From the NCBI GenBank assembly GCA_023416695.1, contig JAEZGY010000010.1, positions 89,055-153,054 on the forward strand: a stretch of DNA of 64,000 nt, given 5' to 3'. The stretch is from Bacillota bacterium (GTDB lineage Bacteria > Bacillota > Clostridia > Lachnospirales > Lachnospiraceae). Under the pieces are notes generated by a model that saw nothing but the letters and a program-made list of their open reading frames with translations, ran no database searches and was not told where the DNA came from. Position 1 is the first letter of the stretch, and every line of letters begins with the position of its first letter. This document shows positions 16,858-25,549 of this stretch, in pieces. Both the position numbers and the translations under genes were made by a program.

Positions 16858-18381
16858 TTATTTAATTGTCTTACGATATTCTGCGGGAAGTTGTCCTGTA
16901 GCTTCCTTAAATACCTTGCTAAAGTATTTGGAATCGGAATACCCTACCTGTTCAGCTATCTCATATAGCTTAAGATCAGTTCCACATAGTAGTTCCTTTG
17001 CTTTATTAATTCTTAGATTTTTTACATATGTACTAAATGTCACACCCATTTCCTTGTGAAACTGTGTCCCTAAATACTCTGATGTAATCTTAAGTTTAGC
17101 TGCAATTGCGTCTAAAGTAATTCCTGCTTTATAGAATTCATGTATCATACTTATTGCACGCTTTACTGTAATATTTATAGTTTCAACATCCTTGACATCA
17201 AACTGTAGACTATTTATTACAATAGCAGAGGACTCTATCAATTCTTTTCTTGTTTTTGCATGAATAATCTGCTCCAAAAGTTTTTGCTGTTCAATCTGCT
17301 GCTCATCTAAGCTACTTACTTCTTTGCTTATTTTCAATATGTTCCACAAGAATCGTACATAACATTCTTTGACTTCCTTTGGATTGTATACCTTTCCATC
17401 CATAAAGTATTCATGAAACGTCTTCATACATTGTGCTACATTGTTTGCATCAAATGTACAAATCGCTACTCTTATTTTTGATTCTATATTGCTAGGATAT
17501 ATACACAGTGTTGTCTGAATGTTGGTAATTTTAGGATAAGAGATGATAATATTATCTTCAAAGGATATGTTCCAATCCATATATGGGTATAGATTATCTA
17601 TACCCATTTTTATTTCTTTAATTCCCTTTACTTCTGTCAAGCCTATTGCCATAGACTCTCCTGTATGTTGTAGAATCTGGTATTGAATCCATCGTTCCAG
17701 ATCATGGGCATCCCGATACTGATACACCACCAGAATCAAAGATTTTTTATAAGCAGAGTCTATGATGCATAACTTACTATCCTTATATCTAGAAAAGGAG
17801 TGTAACAGTTGCTTTTGAGCCTGCTCTACTTTATTCTCAAAGTCACTACCTAAGTATGAACATATAAGTAAAAACGATTGATCAAGCTTAATATCATAAT
17901 TATGTAATAAATACTCCTCTGTTTCCTCTGATATCTCTATACGTCCATCTATGATATCTCTAAAAACCTGAACCATTGTACCTACCTGAGCCGGTTTAAT
18001 TTGCTTCTCTCTCTGTAGCTTCTGTTTTGAATTGTCCAATGCGATGGTAAAATCATTGACAGAAATAGGTTTTAGTAGATACTCTGTGACACCAAGCTTC
18101 ATAGCGCTTCTGGCATATTCAAACTCTGAATATGCTGTTAATAGAATGACTTGTGGAGATACCCCTACCTGTTTTAAATGTGTCAACATCTGTATTCCGT
18201 CCATGTGAGGCATTCTTATATCTGTTATCACTATATCTGGTTTAATCTTTTTACAAATATTTAGCCCATCTAGGCCATTAACGGCTTCTCCAGCTATCTC
18301 GCAACTTGGATCAATTTTTTTTAATAAGTTTACAATGCCTTCCCTAATACGAACTTCATCTTCAACGATTACAACATTCAT
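16858..18381 (-). CDS. YesN-type response regulator with AraC DNA-binding domain
   Basis: 507 residues: receiver domain (~1-120) with the phosphorylation site in DIVITDIRMPHMDG and conserved Lys in YLLKPIS, a ~270-residue middle region, and two C-terminal AraC/XylS helix-turn-helix motifs (ITSEYLGTQFHKEMGVTFSTY and YEIAEQVGYSDSKYFSKVFKE). It is the probable partner of the YesM-type kinase and the activator of the sugar locus. It has its own sigma-A-like promoter upstream and is the first gene of the locus in the minus direction. Confidence 0.94.
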   Translation of the reverse strand: MNVVIVEDEVRIREGIVNLLKKIDPSCEIAGEAVNGLDGLNICKKIKPDIVITDIRMPHMDGIQMLTHLKQVGVSPQVILLTAYSEFEYARSAMKLGVTEYLLKPISVNDFTIALDNSKQKLQREKQIKPAQVGTMVQVFRDIIDGRIEISEETEEYLLHNYDIKLDQSFLLICSYLGSDFENKVEQAQKQLLHSFSRYKDSKLCIIDSAYKKSLILVVYQYRDAHDLERWIQYQILQHTGESMAIGLTEVKGIKEIKMGIDNLYPYMDWNISFEDNIIISYPKITNIQTTLCIYPSNIESKIRVAICTFDANNVAQCMKTFHEYFMDGKVYNPKEVKECYVRFLWNILKISKEVSSLDEQQIEQQKLLEQIIHAKTRKELIESSAIVINSLQFDVKDVETINITVKRAISMIHEFYKAGITLDAIAAKLKITSEYLGTQFHKEMGVTFSTYVKNLRINKAKELLCGTDLKLYEIAEQVGYSDSKYFSKVFKEATGQLPAEYRKTIK

Positions 18382-18445
18382 GATAACACCACGCTTTCCA
18401 CATATCTACATACTTTACCAGTATAAACCACAGATATACAGTGTT

Positions 18446-18474
18446 ATTATATCTGAATCAAAAATCAAAAGCAA
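18446..18474 (-). promoter_or_regulatory. Promoter of the response regulator gene
   Basis: Minus-strand -10 TATAAT (18451-18446) with a weak -35 TTGCTT (18474-18469) and a 17-base spacer. A small palindrome CAATTATAATTG (18472-18483) touches the -35. The perfect -10 and weak -35 suit a promoter that needs an activator, but that is inference. Confidence 0.6.
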
Positions 18475-18516
18475 TTATAATTGTTTTCTAGCTAGTACAT
18501 TCTTATAAAATTAGAA

Positions 18517-18545
18517 TTGACGATAAAATTCCTTTGAGTTAGAAT
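18517..18545 (+). promoter_or_regulatory. Promoter of the membrane protein gene at 18612
   Basis: Plus-strand TTGACG (18517-18522), 17-base spacer, TAGAAT (18540-18545). It is divergent from the response-regulator promoter and sits about 65 bases before the start codon. Confidence 0.7.
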
Positions 18546-18611
18546 AAAAGAATCTAATTACAAATAATGGATAATTATTTGTATTCGAGAAAAATAGTAA
18601 GAGGTGATATT

Positions 18612-19112
18612 ATGAACGATTCCTTATATGAGCAAATAGTGATAAGAAAAGCCCGTTGGACGGATGTTGCTATAAAAATTCTTATTGTAGTAGTAATTGT
18701 CCTATTGTTCTTTATATTCTTGCCACTTATCGGTATCATGTCCTTATTTCTCCCAATAATTCTTTACATGTTGGCTTATCGCTTTCTTTTTCCAAAATTA
18801 AAGGTAGAGTATGAATATAGTTTATTCAATCATGATTTTGATATTGCTGCTATTTATAATAAGGCAAGTAGAAAAGCCAAACTATCCTTCAACATTAAAA
18901 ATACAAAGATGATGGCTCCTAAAAACTCTCCAAGATTAGCTAACTTTAAATCATACAAGGTACGTGATTTTACTTCTGGAATTGACAGTAAATATGTTTA
19001 TGCTATTATTATCAGTGATACGGAGTTAGCCCAATGTATCTATATCGAACCCGATGATGTTATGCTAGATCATATAAAACCATACTTGGGAAGAAATCTG
19101 TATCTAGACTAG
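18612..19112 (+). CDS. Hypothetical small membrane protein
   Basis: 166 residues with one long or two short hydrophobic segments (~22-60, VAIKILIVVVIVLLFFIFLP onward) followed by a ~100-residue soluble part rich in beta-type sequence. I use the ATG at 18612, preceded by AGAGGTGAT, not the ATG 15 codons upstream, which lies just behind the promoter without a ribosome binding site. It is monocistronic and divergent from the sugar locus. I do not recognise the family; similar short two-segment membrane proteins are common in Lachnospiraceae. No function can be given. Confidence 0.75.
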   Translation: MNDSLYEQIVIRKARWTDVAIKILIVVVIVLLFFIFLPLIGIMSLFLPIILYMLAYRFLFPKLKVEYEYSLFNHDFDIAAIYNKASRKAKLSFNIKNTKMMAPKNSPRLANFKSYKVRDFTSGIDSKYVYAIIISDTELAQCIYIEPDDVMLDHIKPYLGRNLYLD

Positions 19113-19287
19113 TAAGGTGTGTTAACACAATATCAGCAAAAAGTGCTACTCCAACTCCCCCCTATTAACAAATACATCAGCCATTCACCAGGTGACAGAT
19201 TGATAATCCACATTTATTCTCACCCTTCAAATAACAGCACTTTCTTTTAGATACTATTTGATACTCCAAGATAATGCCACAATTTAC

Positions 19288-19683
19288 TTAAAACACATGA
19301 TTCATAATCTCTTCAAATTTATCAATGTCCGAATTCTTAAAATAATAATGGAATCCACTTAATTTTTGTCTTCCATAATCATAATCTTCTTCCTTGTTCA
19401 GAGTAACAGAAAAATAAACCGATTTCATGAAAAGAAATTTACTTACAACTTTATTACAACTAGCAATCTCCTCTGCTATATCATTGGACCAAATACCAGG
19501 TCCATTGTTTATAAGTATTCTTTTATTCGTTAGCGTAAATTTACAGTCACTTCCAAGCACCCTATCTTTGTCGTTTCCGAATACTGGAATTTCTGTTACA
19601 AAAACAGCTTTTTCTCCATCCATTAAATCAAATCCGTATTTATTTGGCACCTCAGGTAGTGTATCAAGATATTCAATATTCAT
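19288..19683 (-). CDS. Hypothetical protein with PH/GRAM-like features
   Basis: 131 residues, soluble, no signal peptide. The segment CKFTLTNKRILINNGPGIW followed by alternating strands and a C-terminal helix (NSDIDKFEEIMNHVF) resembles bacterial pleckstrin-homology-like domains, in which a TNKRI/L turn is common. It stands alone between the plus-strand gene at 18612 and a terminator. The role is unknown; the PH-like suggestion rests on pattern only. Confidence 0.65.
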   Translation of the reverse strand: MNIEYLDTLPEVPNKYGFDLMDGEKAVFVTEIPVFGNDKDRVLGSDCKFTLTNKRILINNGPGIWSNDIAEEIASCNKVVSKFLFMKSVYFSVTLNKEEDYDYGRQKLSGFHYYFKNSDIDKFEEIMNHVF

Positions 19684-19854
19684 ATTTATCCCCTTTCCCC
19701 TTTTCTATAATTTTATCATTAATATCCATTAATCGTCAATAATTGCCATTCTTTTTATGTTAGATTATTTATGACAACAATATAAGTAGACAACCAGTGA
19801 TTCATGATTTTTCTTCAATCTATCATCCACTATTTTAGAATAGAATAATACGCC

Positions 19855-19888
19855 AAAAGCTCTCCGGGGTAATACCTGGAGAGCTTTT
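19855..19888 (-). terminator. Intrinsic terminator of the DUF4177 gene
   Basis: Hairpin with 11-base arms around AAAAGCTCTCC and GGAGAGCTTTT. A/T runs on both sides make it usable in either direction; it lies just downstream of the 19936 stop. Confidence 0.75.
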
Positions 19889-19935
19889 CTACTTTTTACT
19901 ATATTTTCTTTAATATCCTACTATGTACAATTACG

Positions 19936-20118
19936 TTATTCCACTTCTCTCTTAAAAATAAGCATTACCTTAGCTCCCTTATCGTAGTTTTGGAAATTCA
20001 CTAATTCCCATCCCTCTTTTCCAAGCTCTTCACACTTACTTTGCAATTTTCTTTCGCTACCAGCTAGTGGCTTAAATGCAATTGTAACATTCACCACTTG
20101 ATATTCCCACTTTTTCAT
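19936..20118 (-). CDS. DUF4177 family small protein
   Basis: 60 residues. MKKWEYQVVNV at the start and ELGKEGWELVNF in the middle are the hallmark of DUF4177, a short alpha/beta domain of unknown function often encoded alone in Firmicutes. It is cytoplasmic with no signal. Its terminator follows at 19855-19888. Confidence 0.8.
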   Translation of the reverse strand: MKKWEYQVVNVTIAFKPLAGSERKLQSKCEELGKEGWELVNFQNYDKGAKVMLIFKREVE

Positions 20119-20244
20119 ATAATCTCCCTTCTAAATACATTATTCATTAGTTTTATACTTTCAGAGTAACCATTTATCTTTTTAGATGTTGGAATTCTAC
20201 AATAATTATACATAACAACAGTAAAATATACAATTTGAGTTTAT

Positions 20245-20545
20245 AATTGTACGATTAATGACTTACAGGATCGTAGCGTTGTTGCGAGTGAATCAGATAA
20301 ATGGATTACATCTAATCTAGCCATAAAAACACTTGAAAAGCACTGAATACTCAGAAGCATAAGCCAATTAATTTAATTCTTCAAATTGACTAAGGCAGTC
20401 AATTTACTCCGTCTCAGTTCATACTTTACTACAAGGAACATGGTATTACTCTAAGTATGAGTGCTGCTGGATGCCCAACGTCTTGACTGCAAGACAATTT
20501 GATAATGCTCCAAATGAGGCGAGATATTGATTGAATGAATTTAGG
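20245..20545 (+). pseudogene. Decayed IS3-family transposase (OrfB C-terminal part)
   Basis: Fragments of an IS3-type DDE integrase can be read in more than one plus-strand frame: DLQDRSVVASESDKWITSN then LAIKTLEKH and a stop (about 20257-20345), KEHGITLSMSAAGCP (about 20430-20480), and FDNAPNE (about 20497-20518). These match the order DL.DRSV.AS...LAI.TLEKAL, then EHGI..SMS..GCP, then YDNAPMER in intact OrfB proteins. Stops and at least two frame changes show that the gene is dead. No terminal inverted repeats are evident, so the element is a remnant only. Confidence 0.75.
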
Positions 20546-20857
20546 TAGTGGCGTTACAAAAAGGCTTGACCATAACATCCCCCAATCACTATACATCAAC
20601 TACAAAATGTACAATTGTCTTTTCATATTGCTCAATTACCACTTTTATATTAGTTAGAAACTTGGATGTTATCTTCATAATTCTTATATCTATTATAAAA
20701 GTGTTTTCTTTTAAAGCATTGTATTTACTAGCTTTATAATTAGGAGACGCAGTTATATTTTGAGAATAACATCGAACTTATATATCCAGCAACCTTTTCT
20801 AAATATCTATTAATGGATTGTACCTTAGTGATAAATGTGTAGTTTATCACTAAACAT
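20546..20857. other. AT-rich intergenic stretch without a recognisable gene
   Basis: Beyond the transposase remnant this stretch has only a short plus-strand open frame (20548-20739) with no ribosome binding site and low-complexity hydrophobic content. I see no RNA gene or operator. It may be the decayed tail of the same insertion element. Confidence 0.5.
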
Positions 20858-21271
20858 TTATTGATTTAATATTTCAATAAATGTTTCAACATCAACAGAT
20901 TTATCAACAATACTATAATATTTTCCATTAACTTTAACTTTATTACCTATAAACACTATCTTTTGTTCATTACCCAATTTGTCTACCAATGTAAATGCGT
21001 AGGAAAAGCCACCAGAAAGTTTATCTATAATATCTATTCTTCTTCTGCAACGTATACTAGCAAAGAATTCTTTTATATCTTGAATTGATTTATATTCTCG
21101 TACTTCAGTAATATCACCAGTATTACCATTCATATAAAATATATAATCTATTTCTTCACTATTTGTTACGAGTTCATTTACAGTGTATTTTCTAAAATAA
21201 ATACCTGTTAATACAACTAGAATTATTATAAATAATATCAATATAATTATTTTAGTTCTCTTTTTTCTCAT
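20858..21271 (-). CDS. Hypothetical membrane-anchored protein
   Basis: 137 residues: a basic N-terminus and one strong membrane segment (~8-26, IIILILFIIILVVLTGIYF), then an extracytoplasmic domain of ~110 residues with alternating strands (YIFYMNGNTGDITEVREY, KIVFIGNKVKVNGKYYSIV). It resembles in size and layout the protein at 36398-36808, although no clear sequence similarity is visible by eye. It sits between transposase and nrdG remnants, an accessory setting. No function is assigned. Confidence 0.7.
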   Translation of the reverse strand: MRKKRTKIIILILFIIILVVLTGIYFRKYTVNELVTNSEEIDYIFYMNGNTGDITEVREYKSIQDIKEFFASIRCRRRIDIIDKLSGGFSYAFTLVDKLGNEQKIVFIGNKVKVNGKYYSIVDKSVDVETFIEILNQ

Positions 21272-21517
21272 AATGGCTCCTTATTTATCTGCCTATTCAC
21301 CTGATGGTCTTACAGATATATTGTACCACTGTCCTTTGCATCCAGTGCTATATAATCTCTCCATAAAATAACCCCTTTTATCGAATCGCATATCTAATAA
21401 AAGCATAAAATCATCTTTATATCATATCAATATTTGGAACTATTTTCTATATTTTTTATTTATTCTCATTCAAAACATTTTTAAAACTATTACCACATCT
21501 TAATTAATAAACAATAA

Positions 21518-21554
21518 TAAAAGCGCATCAGTCATATAGATTGATGCACTTTTA
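21518..21554 (-). terminator. Terminator after nrdD and the nrdG remnant
   Basis: 13-base arms (21518-21530 and 21542-21554) with a G-T/C-A variation near the base and an A/T-rich flank; it ends the nrdD transcript just past the nrdG scar. Confidence 0.7.
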
Positions 21555-21560
21555 TGGTCA

Positions 21561-21709
21561 TTAGTTATTTACTGGTGAAAGAATTAATTCACCACACTCC
21601 CTTGTTCTTCTCATATCAATTATTCGTTGATTCTCTGAACCACGGAATTTTATACTTATATTTTTAAGCTCTTCTATAAATGTATTTTAATTATGCGACC
21701 AAGTTTCAT
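21561..21709 (-). pseudogene. nrdG: Internally deleted nrdG remnant
   Basis: Directly downstream of nrdD an ATG (21709) with GTGGGAG upstream opens a short frame, MKLGRIIKIHL then stop. From about 21680 another frame reads FIEELKNISIKFRGSENQR followed by IIDMRRT and continues to a TAA at 21563-21561. The second part matches the C-terminal end of NrdG (compare FRGSSNQRII in the intact copy at 4752-5282). The middle, including the radical-SAM CxxxCxxC, is absent. This looks like an ancestral nrdD-nrdG operon whose activase lost its centre, with the copy near dut taking over. Confidence 0.8.
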
Positions 21710-21726
21710 TACAAAAAACTCCCACT

Positions 21727-23853
21727 CTAGATATGCAATACTCTTGAGTTAATCTCTTTTGTCTTACCTACGTTCCAGAAATTCTCGCCAAGGTAACCGC
21801 AGGTTCTTCTTGTAACGTTCATTTTCGCATGATCCTTGTTGTGACACTGAGGGCATTCCCATTCTAGATTGTCATTGATTTCAATCTCTCCGTCAAATCC
21901 ACATACATGGCAATAGTCAGATTTGGTGTTAAACTCTGCATATTGGATGTTTTCATAAATATATTTGACGATTTCTTCTAAGGCTTCTAAGTTGTGTCTC
22001 ATGTTAGGAATTTCTACATAAGAGATGGCACCACCAGAAGAAATTACTTGGAACTGACTTTCGAAATGGAATTTACTAAAGGCATCAATCTTCTCTCGGA
22101 CATCTACGTGATAGGAGTTAGTATAATATCCCTTATCGGTAATATCTTCAATGGAACCAAAACGAGCCTTATCTATTCTTGCAAAACGATAACAAAGTGA
22201 TTCAGCAGGTGTTCCGTATAAACCAAAGCCGATTCCTGTCTCTTCCTTCCAAGTGTCAGTAGCCTTACGAAGTCTTTTCATCACACGAAGGGCAAACTCA
22301 CTTCCCTTTTGATCCGTATGACTTACACCAGTCATCAACTTAGTCAACTCATATAACCCAATATAACCTAAGGAAATGGTGGAGTAACCATTGTGAAGTA
22401 GTTTGTCGATAGTTTCTCCTTTTTTAAGCCTTGCGATAGCTCCATACTGCCAGTGAATTGGGCTAACATCCGACAAAGTACCTTCTAGGGCGCGGTGACG
22501 GCACATCAACGCTTCAAAGCATAGACTTAGACGTTCTTCAAGTAGCTGCCAGAAATATTCCTCATCACCATCTGCAATAATACCGATTTGAGGTAAGTTA
22601 AGACTTACAACACCTTGGTTAAAGCGTCCCTCAAATTTATAATTTCCATCTTCATCCTTCCATGGGGATAGGAAGCTTCTACAACCCATACAGCTGAATA
22701 CATTACCTTCGTAGTTTTCACGCATCTTTTTTGCTGAGATATAATCTGGATATAAACGCTTAGCAGAGCATTTCACTGCAAGCTTTGTAATATAATCGTA
22801 TTTCCCACCCTGAAGGCAGTTGTGTTCATCTAGTACGTAGATCAGTTTTGGGAAGGCTGGAGTAACGTAAACTCCTTTTTCATTTTTGATTCCTTCTAGA
22901 CGCTGTCTTAAGATTTCCTCAATGATCATGGCATTCTCTTTCACATACTCATCATCTTTGTCTAGATTTAGGAATAAGGTTACAAAAGGAGACTGGCCGT
23001 TAGTCGTCATTAAAGTATTTATCTGATACTGGATCGTTTGCACGCCACTCTTTAGCTCATCTTGTAAACGATCAGAAATAAACTGCTCCATTAGTTCCTT
23101 AGAAAGCTTATCTCCATACTTTTCAGTATAGTGTCTCTCATATTTCTCCTTACTTTTACGTAAGTACTTGCCTAAATGACGCACGTCAACAGACTGTCCA
23201 CCGTACTGGCTACTTGCCACAGCAGATATAATCTGTGTCATTACAGTACAAGCAACCTGGAAGCTTTTTGGACTTTCTATTAATTTGCCATTCATAACAG
23301 TACCATTTTCTAGCATATCCCCGATATTAATGAGGCAACAATTAAAAATCGACTGTAAAAAATAATCTGCATCATGAAAATGAAGAACACCTTCCTCATG
23401 TGCTTTGCTGATTTTTTCAGGTAATAACAGACGTCTTGTTAAGTCCTTACTAACTTCACCTGCAATCAGATCTCTTTGAGTACTAGCAATTACCGCATTT
23501 TTATTAGAGTTTTCCTCCATAACGTCCTTATTGCTATTTTTAATTAAACTCATTATAGATTCATCTGTGGTATTTGCCTTTCTCACTAGCTCTCTGCTGT
23601 AACGATATATAATATAAGTTTTAGCTAATGTAAATTTCCCATAAGCCATTAACTTTTGCTCAATCATATCCTGAATATCTTCCACTTGCATCTGGTCACG
23701 CTTCAATCCTTCAATACCAGCTACTATGGATTCAATCTTATCCTCATCAATACGATCATAGTCTTCTACCTCAACATTTGCTTTCCGTATAGCTACTAAA
23801 ATTTTATTACGATCATAATCTACTACACGGCCATCCCTTTTAATAACTTTCAT
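21727..23853 (-). CDS. nrdD: Anaerobic (class III) ribonucleoside-triphosphate reductase
   Basis: 708 residues: N-terminal ATP-cone (~1-93, starting MKVIKRDGRVVDYDRNKI), the ten-stranded barrel, a C-terminal zinc site with two CxxC pairs (CHVCG and CPQC), and the glycyl radical motif RRTCGYLGEN, with Gly686 the expected radical. It reduces NTPs to dNTPs with formate as reductant in family members and needs NrdG for activation. Length and motifs are complete. It is transcribed from its own promoter behind two NrdR boxes, and an nrdG scar follows. The ATP-cone indicates allosteric activity control. Confidence 0.97.
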   Translation of the reverse strand: MKVIKRDGRVVDYDRNKILVAIRKANVEVEDYDRIDEDKIESIVAGIEGLKRDQMQVEDIQDMIEQKLMAYGKFTLAKTYIIYRYSRELVRKANTTDESIMSLIKNSNKDVMEENSNKNAVIASTQRDLIAGEVSKDLTRRLLLPEKISKAHEEGVLHFHDADYFLQSIFNCCLINIGDMLENGTVMNGKLIESPKSFQVACTVMTQIISAVASSQYGGQSVDVRHLGKYLRKSKEKYERHYTEKYGDKLSKELMEQFISDRLQDELKSGVQTIQYQINTLMTTNGQSPFVTLFLNLDKDDEYVKENAMIIEEILRQRLEGIKNEKGVYVTPAFPKLIYVLDEHNCLQGGKYDYITKLAVKCSAKRLYPDYISAKKMRENYEGNVFSCMGCRSFLSPWKDEDGNYKFEGRFNQGVVSLNLPQIGIIADGDEEYFWQLLEERLSLCFEALMCRHRALEGTLSDVSPIHWQYGAIARLKKGETIDKLLHNGYSTISLGYIGLYELTKLMTGVSHTDQKGSEFALRVMKRLRKATDTWKEETGIGFGLYGTPAESLCYRFARIDKARFGSIEDITDKGYYTNSYHVDVREKIDAFSKFHFESQFQVISSGGAISYVEIPNMRHNLEALEEIVKYIYENIQYAEFNTKSDYCHVCGFDGEIEINDNLEWECPQCHNKDHAKMNVTRRTCGYLGENFWNVGKTKEINSRVLHI

Positions 23854-23887
23854 ACCTCTCGTCCTTTCGTAATCACTTGTCTGATAT

Positions 23888-23969
23888 AGTATAACATAAA
23901 ACAGTAAAACCGTCTAGGTTAACCACAAAATATAGTGAAATATTTTTACAAGAAAACTATATATGGTGT
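23888..23969 (-). promoter_or_regulatory. nrdD promoter with two NrdR boxes
   Basis: On the minus strand ACACCATATATAGTTT (23969-23954) and TCACTATATTTTGTGG (23938-23923) match the NrdR consensus ACACWATATMTAGTNN, the second as its palindromic counterpart. Their centres are 31 bases apart, three helical turns, the usual NrdR arrangement. Downstream, -35 TAGACG (23916-23911) and -10 TATACT (23893-23888) are 17 bases apart. Repression by ATP/dATP-loaded NrdR is inferred; the nrdR gene is not in the window. Confidence 0.8.
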
Positions 23970-23977
23970 TTATAACA

Positions 23978-24044
23978 AAAATAGGAAACCCATTAAAGGA
24001 TTTCCTATTTTATAAAAAACTCCCTGCCAAAGTGACAGAGAGTT
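23978..24044 (-). terminator. Tandem terminators after psd
   Basis: Two hairpins follow the psd stop in minus-strand order: arms 24018-24026/24036-24044 followed by a T6 run, then arms 23978-23988/24001-24011. They insulate the phospholipid operon from the nrdD promoter. Confidence 0.75.
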
Positions 24045-24053
24045 TAATTATAT

Positions 24054-24923
24054 TTATTTGATACTATAGCCAATTCGTTCTCCAAGCTTTACAATGGTTT
24101 CAATGTTCTCCCTGGAGTTTTCTAACAAGTCTTCATCCACCTGAATCTGGCCCTTCTTTACAAGAAGCACTGTTGTGGAGCCACCAAATTCAAACATACC
24201 TTTTTCTTCACCACGTTTAAACGCATGTTTTCCATGGTGATTGATAATCCGTCCAATCATCATGGCCCCAACTTCTACTTGTACAACCTTGTCAAAATTC
24301 TTGGTTTCTAATACGGTATATTCTCTACAGTTACGCTTATAGATGTTACAATGTTCTAAAGCGATAGGATTTACTGTATGTAATTCCCCCGGAATAAAGT
24401 AATTATCGCCCTTTACACCATCATCTATATAACAATAACGATGATAATCATCTATGGTCAGACGGAATATCATACAATAACCGCCCTCAAATTCCTTATA
24501 TATCTCATCCCCATCTAACAAATCCCGTAAAGTGTAGGCTGAACCTTTGATATGGAACACATTGCGTCCGTCAATCTCATAAACAGAGAACTTTGAATCA
24601 CATGGACTAATAAAAACCTTAGGATCTTTGCTAATTGGTCGTTTTTCTTTTCTGATCTTACGGGTAAAAAATTCATTATAAGAACGATATCTTCTTTTTT
24701 CATAGTCACTTAACTTGATATTGGACTTTTTCAAAAAGATATTAATGATTCCCGTTGATAAAAAGCTATCTAAAAAGCGTCCAACTATCCTAGATAAAAC
24801 AGGTTTTGTCAGCACTTTTAATAGCATTCTACCAGGCACAGTCTTATATAGAATACCAAGGGTTACTTCCTGACTCTCATTAGTAGTTAGGTAATGCCCT
24901 TTTCTATCTTTAATTACACTCAT
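24054..24923 (-). CDS. psd: Phosphatidylserine decarboxylase proenzyme
   Basis: 289 residues. The self-cleavage site is FGGSTTVLLVKKG near the C-terminus (~252-264), giving a short pyruvoyl alpha chain; GGST replaces LGST, as in other clostridial Psd proteins. The Asp-His region DDYHRYCYIDDG and HTVNPIALE are also present. It decarboxylates phosphatidylserine to phosphatidylethanolamine at the membrane. The gene follows pssA with two bases between them, so both steps of PE synthesis are coupled. Confidence 0.95.
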   Translation of the reverse strand: MSVIKDRKGHYLTTNESQEVTLGILYKTVPGRMLLKVLTKPVLSRIVGRFLDSFLSTGIINIFLKKSNIKLSDYEKRRYRSYNEFFTRKIRKEKRPISKDPKVFISPCDSKFSVYEIDGRNVFHIKGSAYTLRDLLDGDEIYKEFEGGYCMIFRLTIDDYHRYCYIDDGVKGDNYFIPGELHTVNPIALEHCNIYKRNCREYTVLETKNFDKVVQVEVGAMMIGRIINHHGKHAFKRGEEKGMFEFGGSTTVLLVKKGQIQVDEDLLENSRENIETIVKLGERIGYSIK

Positions 24924-24925
24924 AG

Positions 24926-25549
24926 TTAAAACCTCATCACAAACCAGACTAATTCAGCGATACCAACCACTAAACATACTAGCATGCCTTTCAATTTTAG
25001 CTTAATTACTTTAAATTTTAAGATAAAAGCAACTGCAATTACTGCTAAACATACTGCATACACTTGTGGAAAGCAAGAACCTATGTAGTCACGGAAACTA
25101 TAAACCAAAGGAAGTATTAATGCTACATTCGTTACTGGCAATCCTTCATAACATACTCTAGGTCCACCTGTAGTCTGTTGACGCTCCTCCTCCATAACAT
25201 TAAAATAAGCCAGTCGGATTAAAGCTGCTAAGGTAAAACAGATTAAAATTATATAGTATGCAAAATGATTCTGCATGCCTATCTTAAACCCAATAATTGC
25301 AGGTAACACACCAAAGCAAATTAGGTCTGAAAGAGAATCGATCTGAATTCCAAATCGTTTCTCCTGAACAGTTCTCTTTCTGGTTTTAGCAACTGTTCCA
25401 TCAAACATATCACAAAGCCCTGCCAACATAAGCATAAGCACTGCGATAGATGGGTTGTTATTGCCTATGACGCTGTAAATACCAAATAATGCACAGCCCA
25501 ATCCAATATAAGTTAAAATAACAGTATAATTATAAAACCCTATCATCAA
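24926..25549 (-). CDS. pssA: CDP-diacylglycerol-serine O-phosphatidyltransferase
   Basis: 207 residues with about six membrane segments. The CDP-alcohol phosphotransferase signature D-x2-D-G-x2-A-(R/K)-x-G-x3-D-x3-D reads CDMFDGTVAK then FGIQIDSLSD. Location directly before psd supports serine as the acceptor. It transfers the phosphatidyl group from CDP-diacylglycerol to serine. Its start lies inside the end of the upstream flippase-like gene (20-base overlap), which suggests translational coupling. Confidence 0.93.
   Translation of the reverse strand: MMIGFYNYTVILTYIGLGCALFGIYSVIGNNNPSIAVLMLMLAGLCDMFDGTVAKTRKRTVQEKRFGIQIDSLSDLICFGVLPAIIGFKIGMQNHFAYYIILICFTLAALIRLAYFNVMEEERQQTTGGPRVCYEGLPVTNVALILPLVYSFRDYIGSCFPQVYAVCLAVIAVAFILKFKVIKLKLKGMLVCLVVGIAELVWFVMRF

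Noticed and set aside
19139..19234. AAAGTGCT and AGCACTTT about 80 bases apart after the 18612 gene
   Set aside because: Eight-base arms with a very long loop occur by chance in AT-rich DNA; no further pairing supports a terminator or small RNA.
21561..21709. Calling the frame behind nrdD a functional short nrdG
   Set aside because: The radical-SAM cysteines and SAM-binding motifs are missing, and the start peptide ends in a stop after 11 codons.
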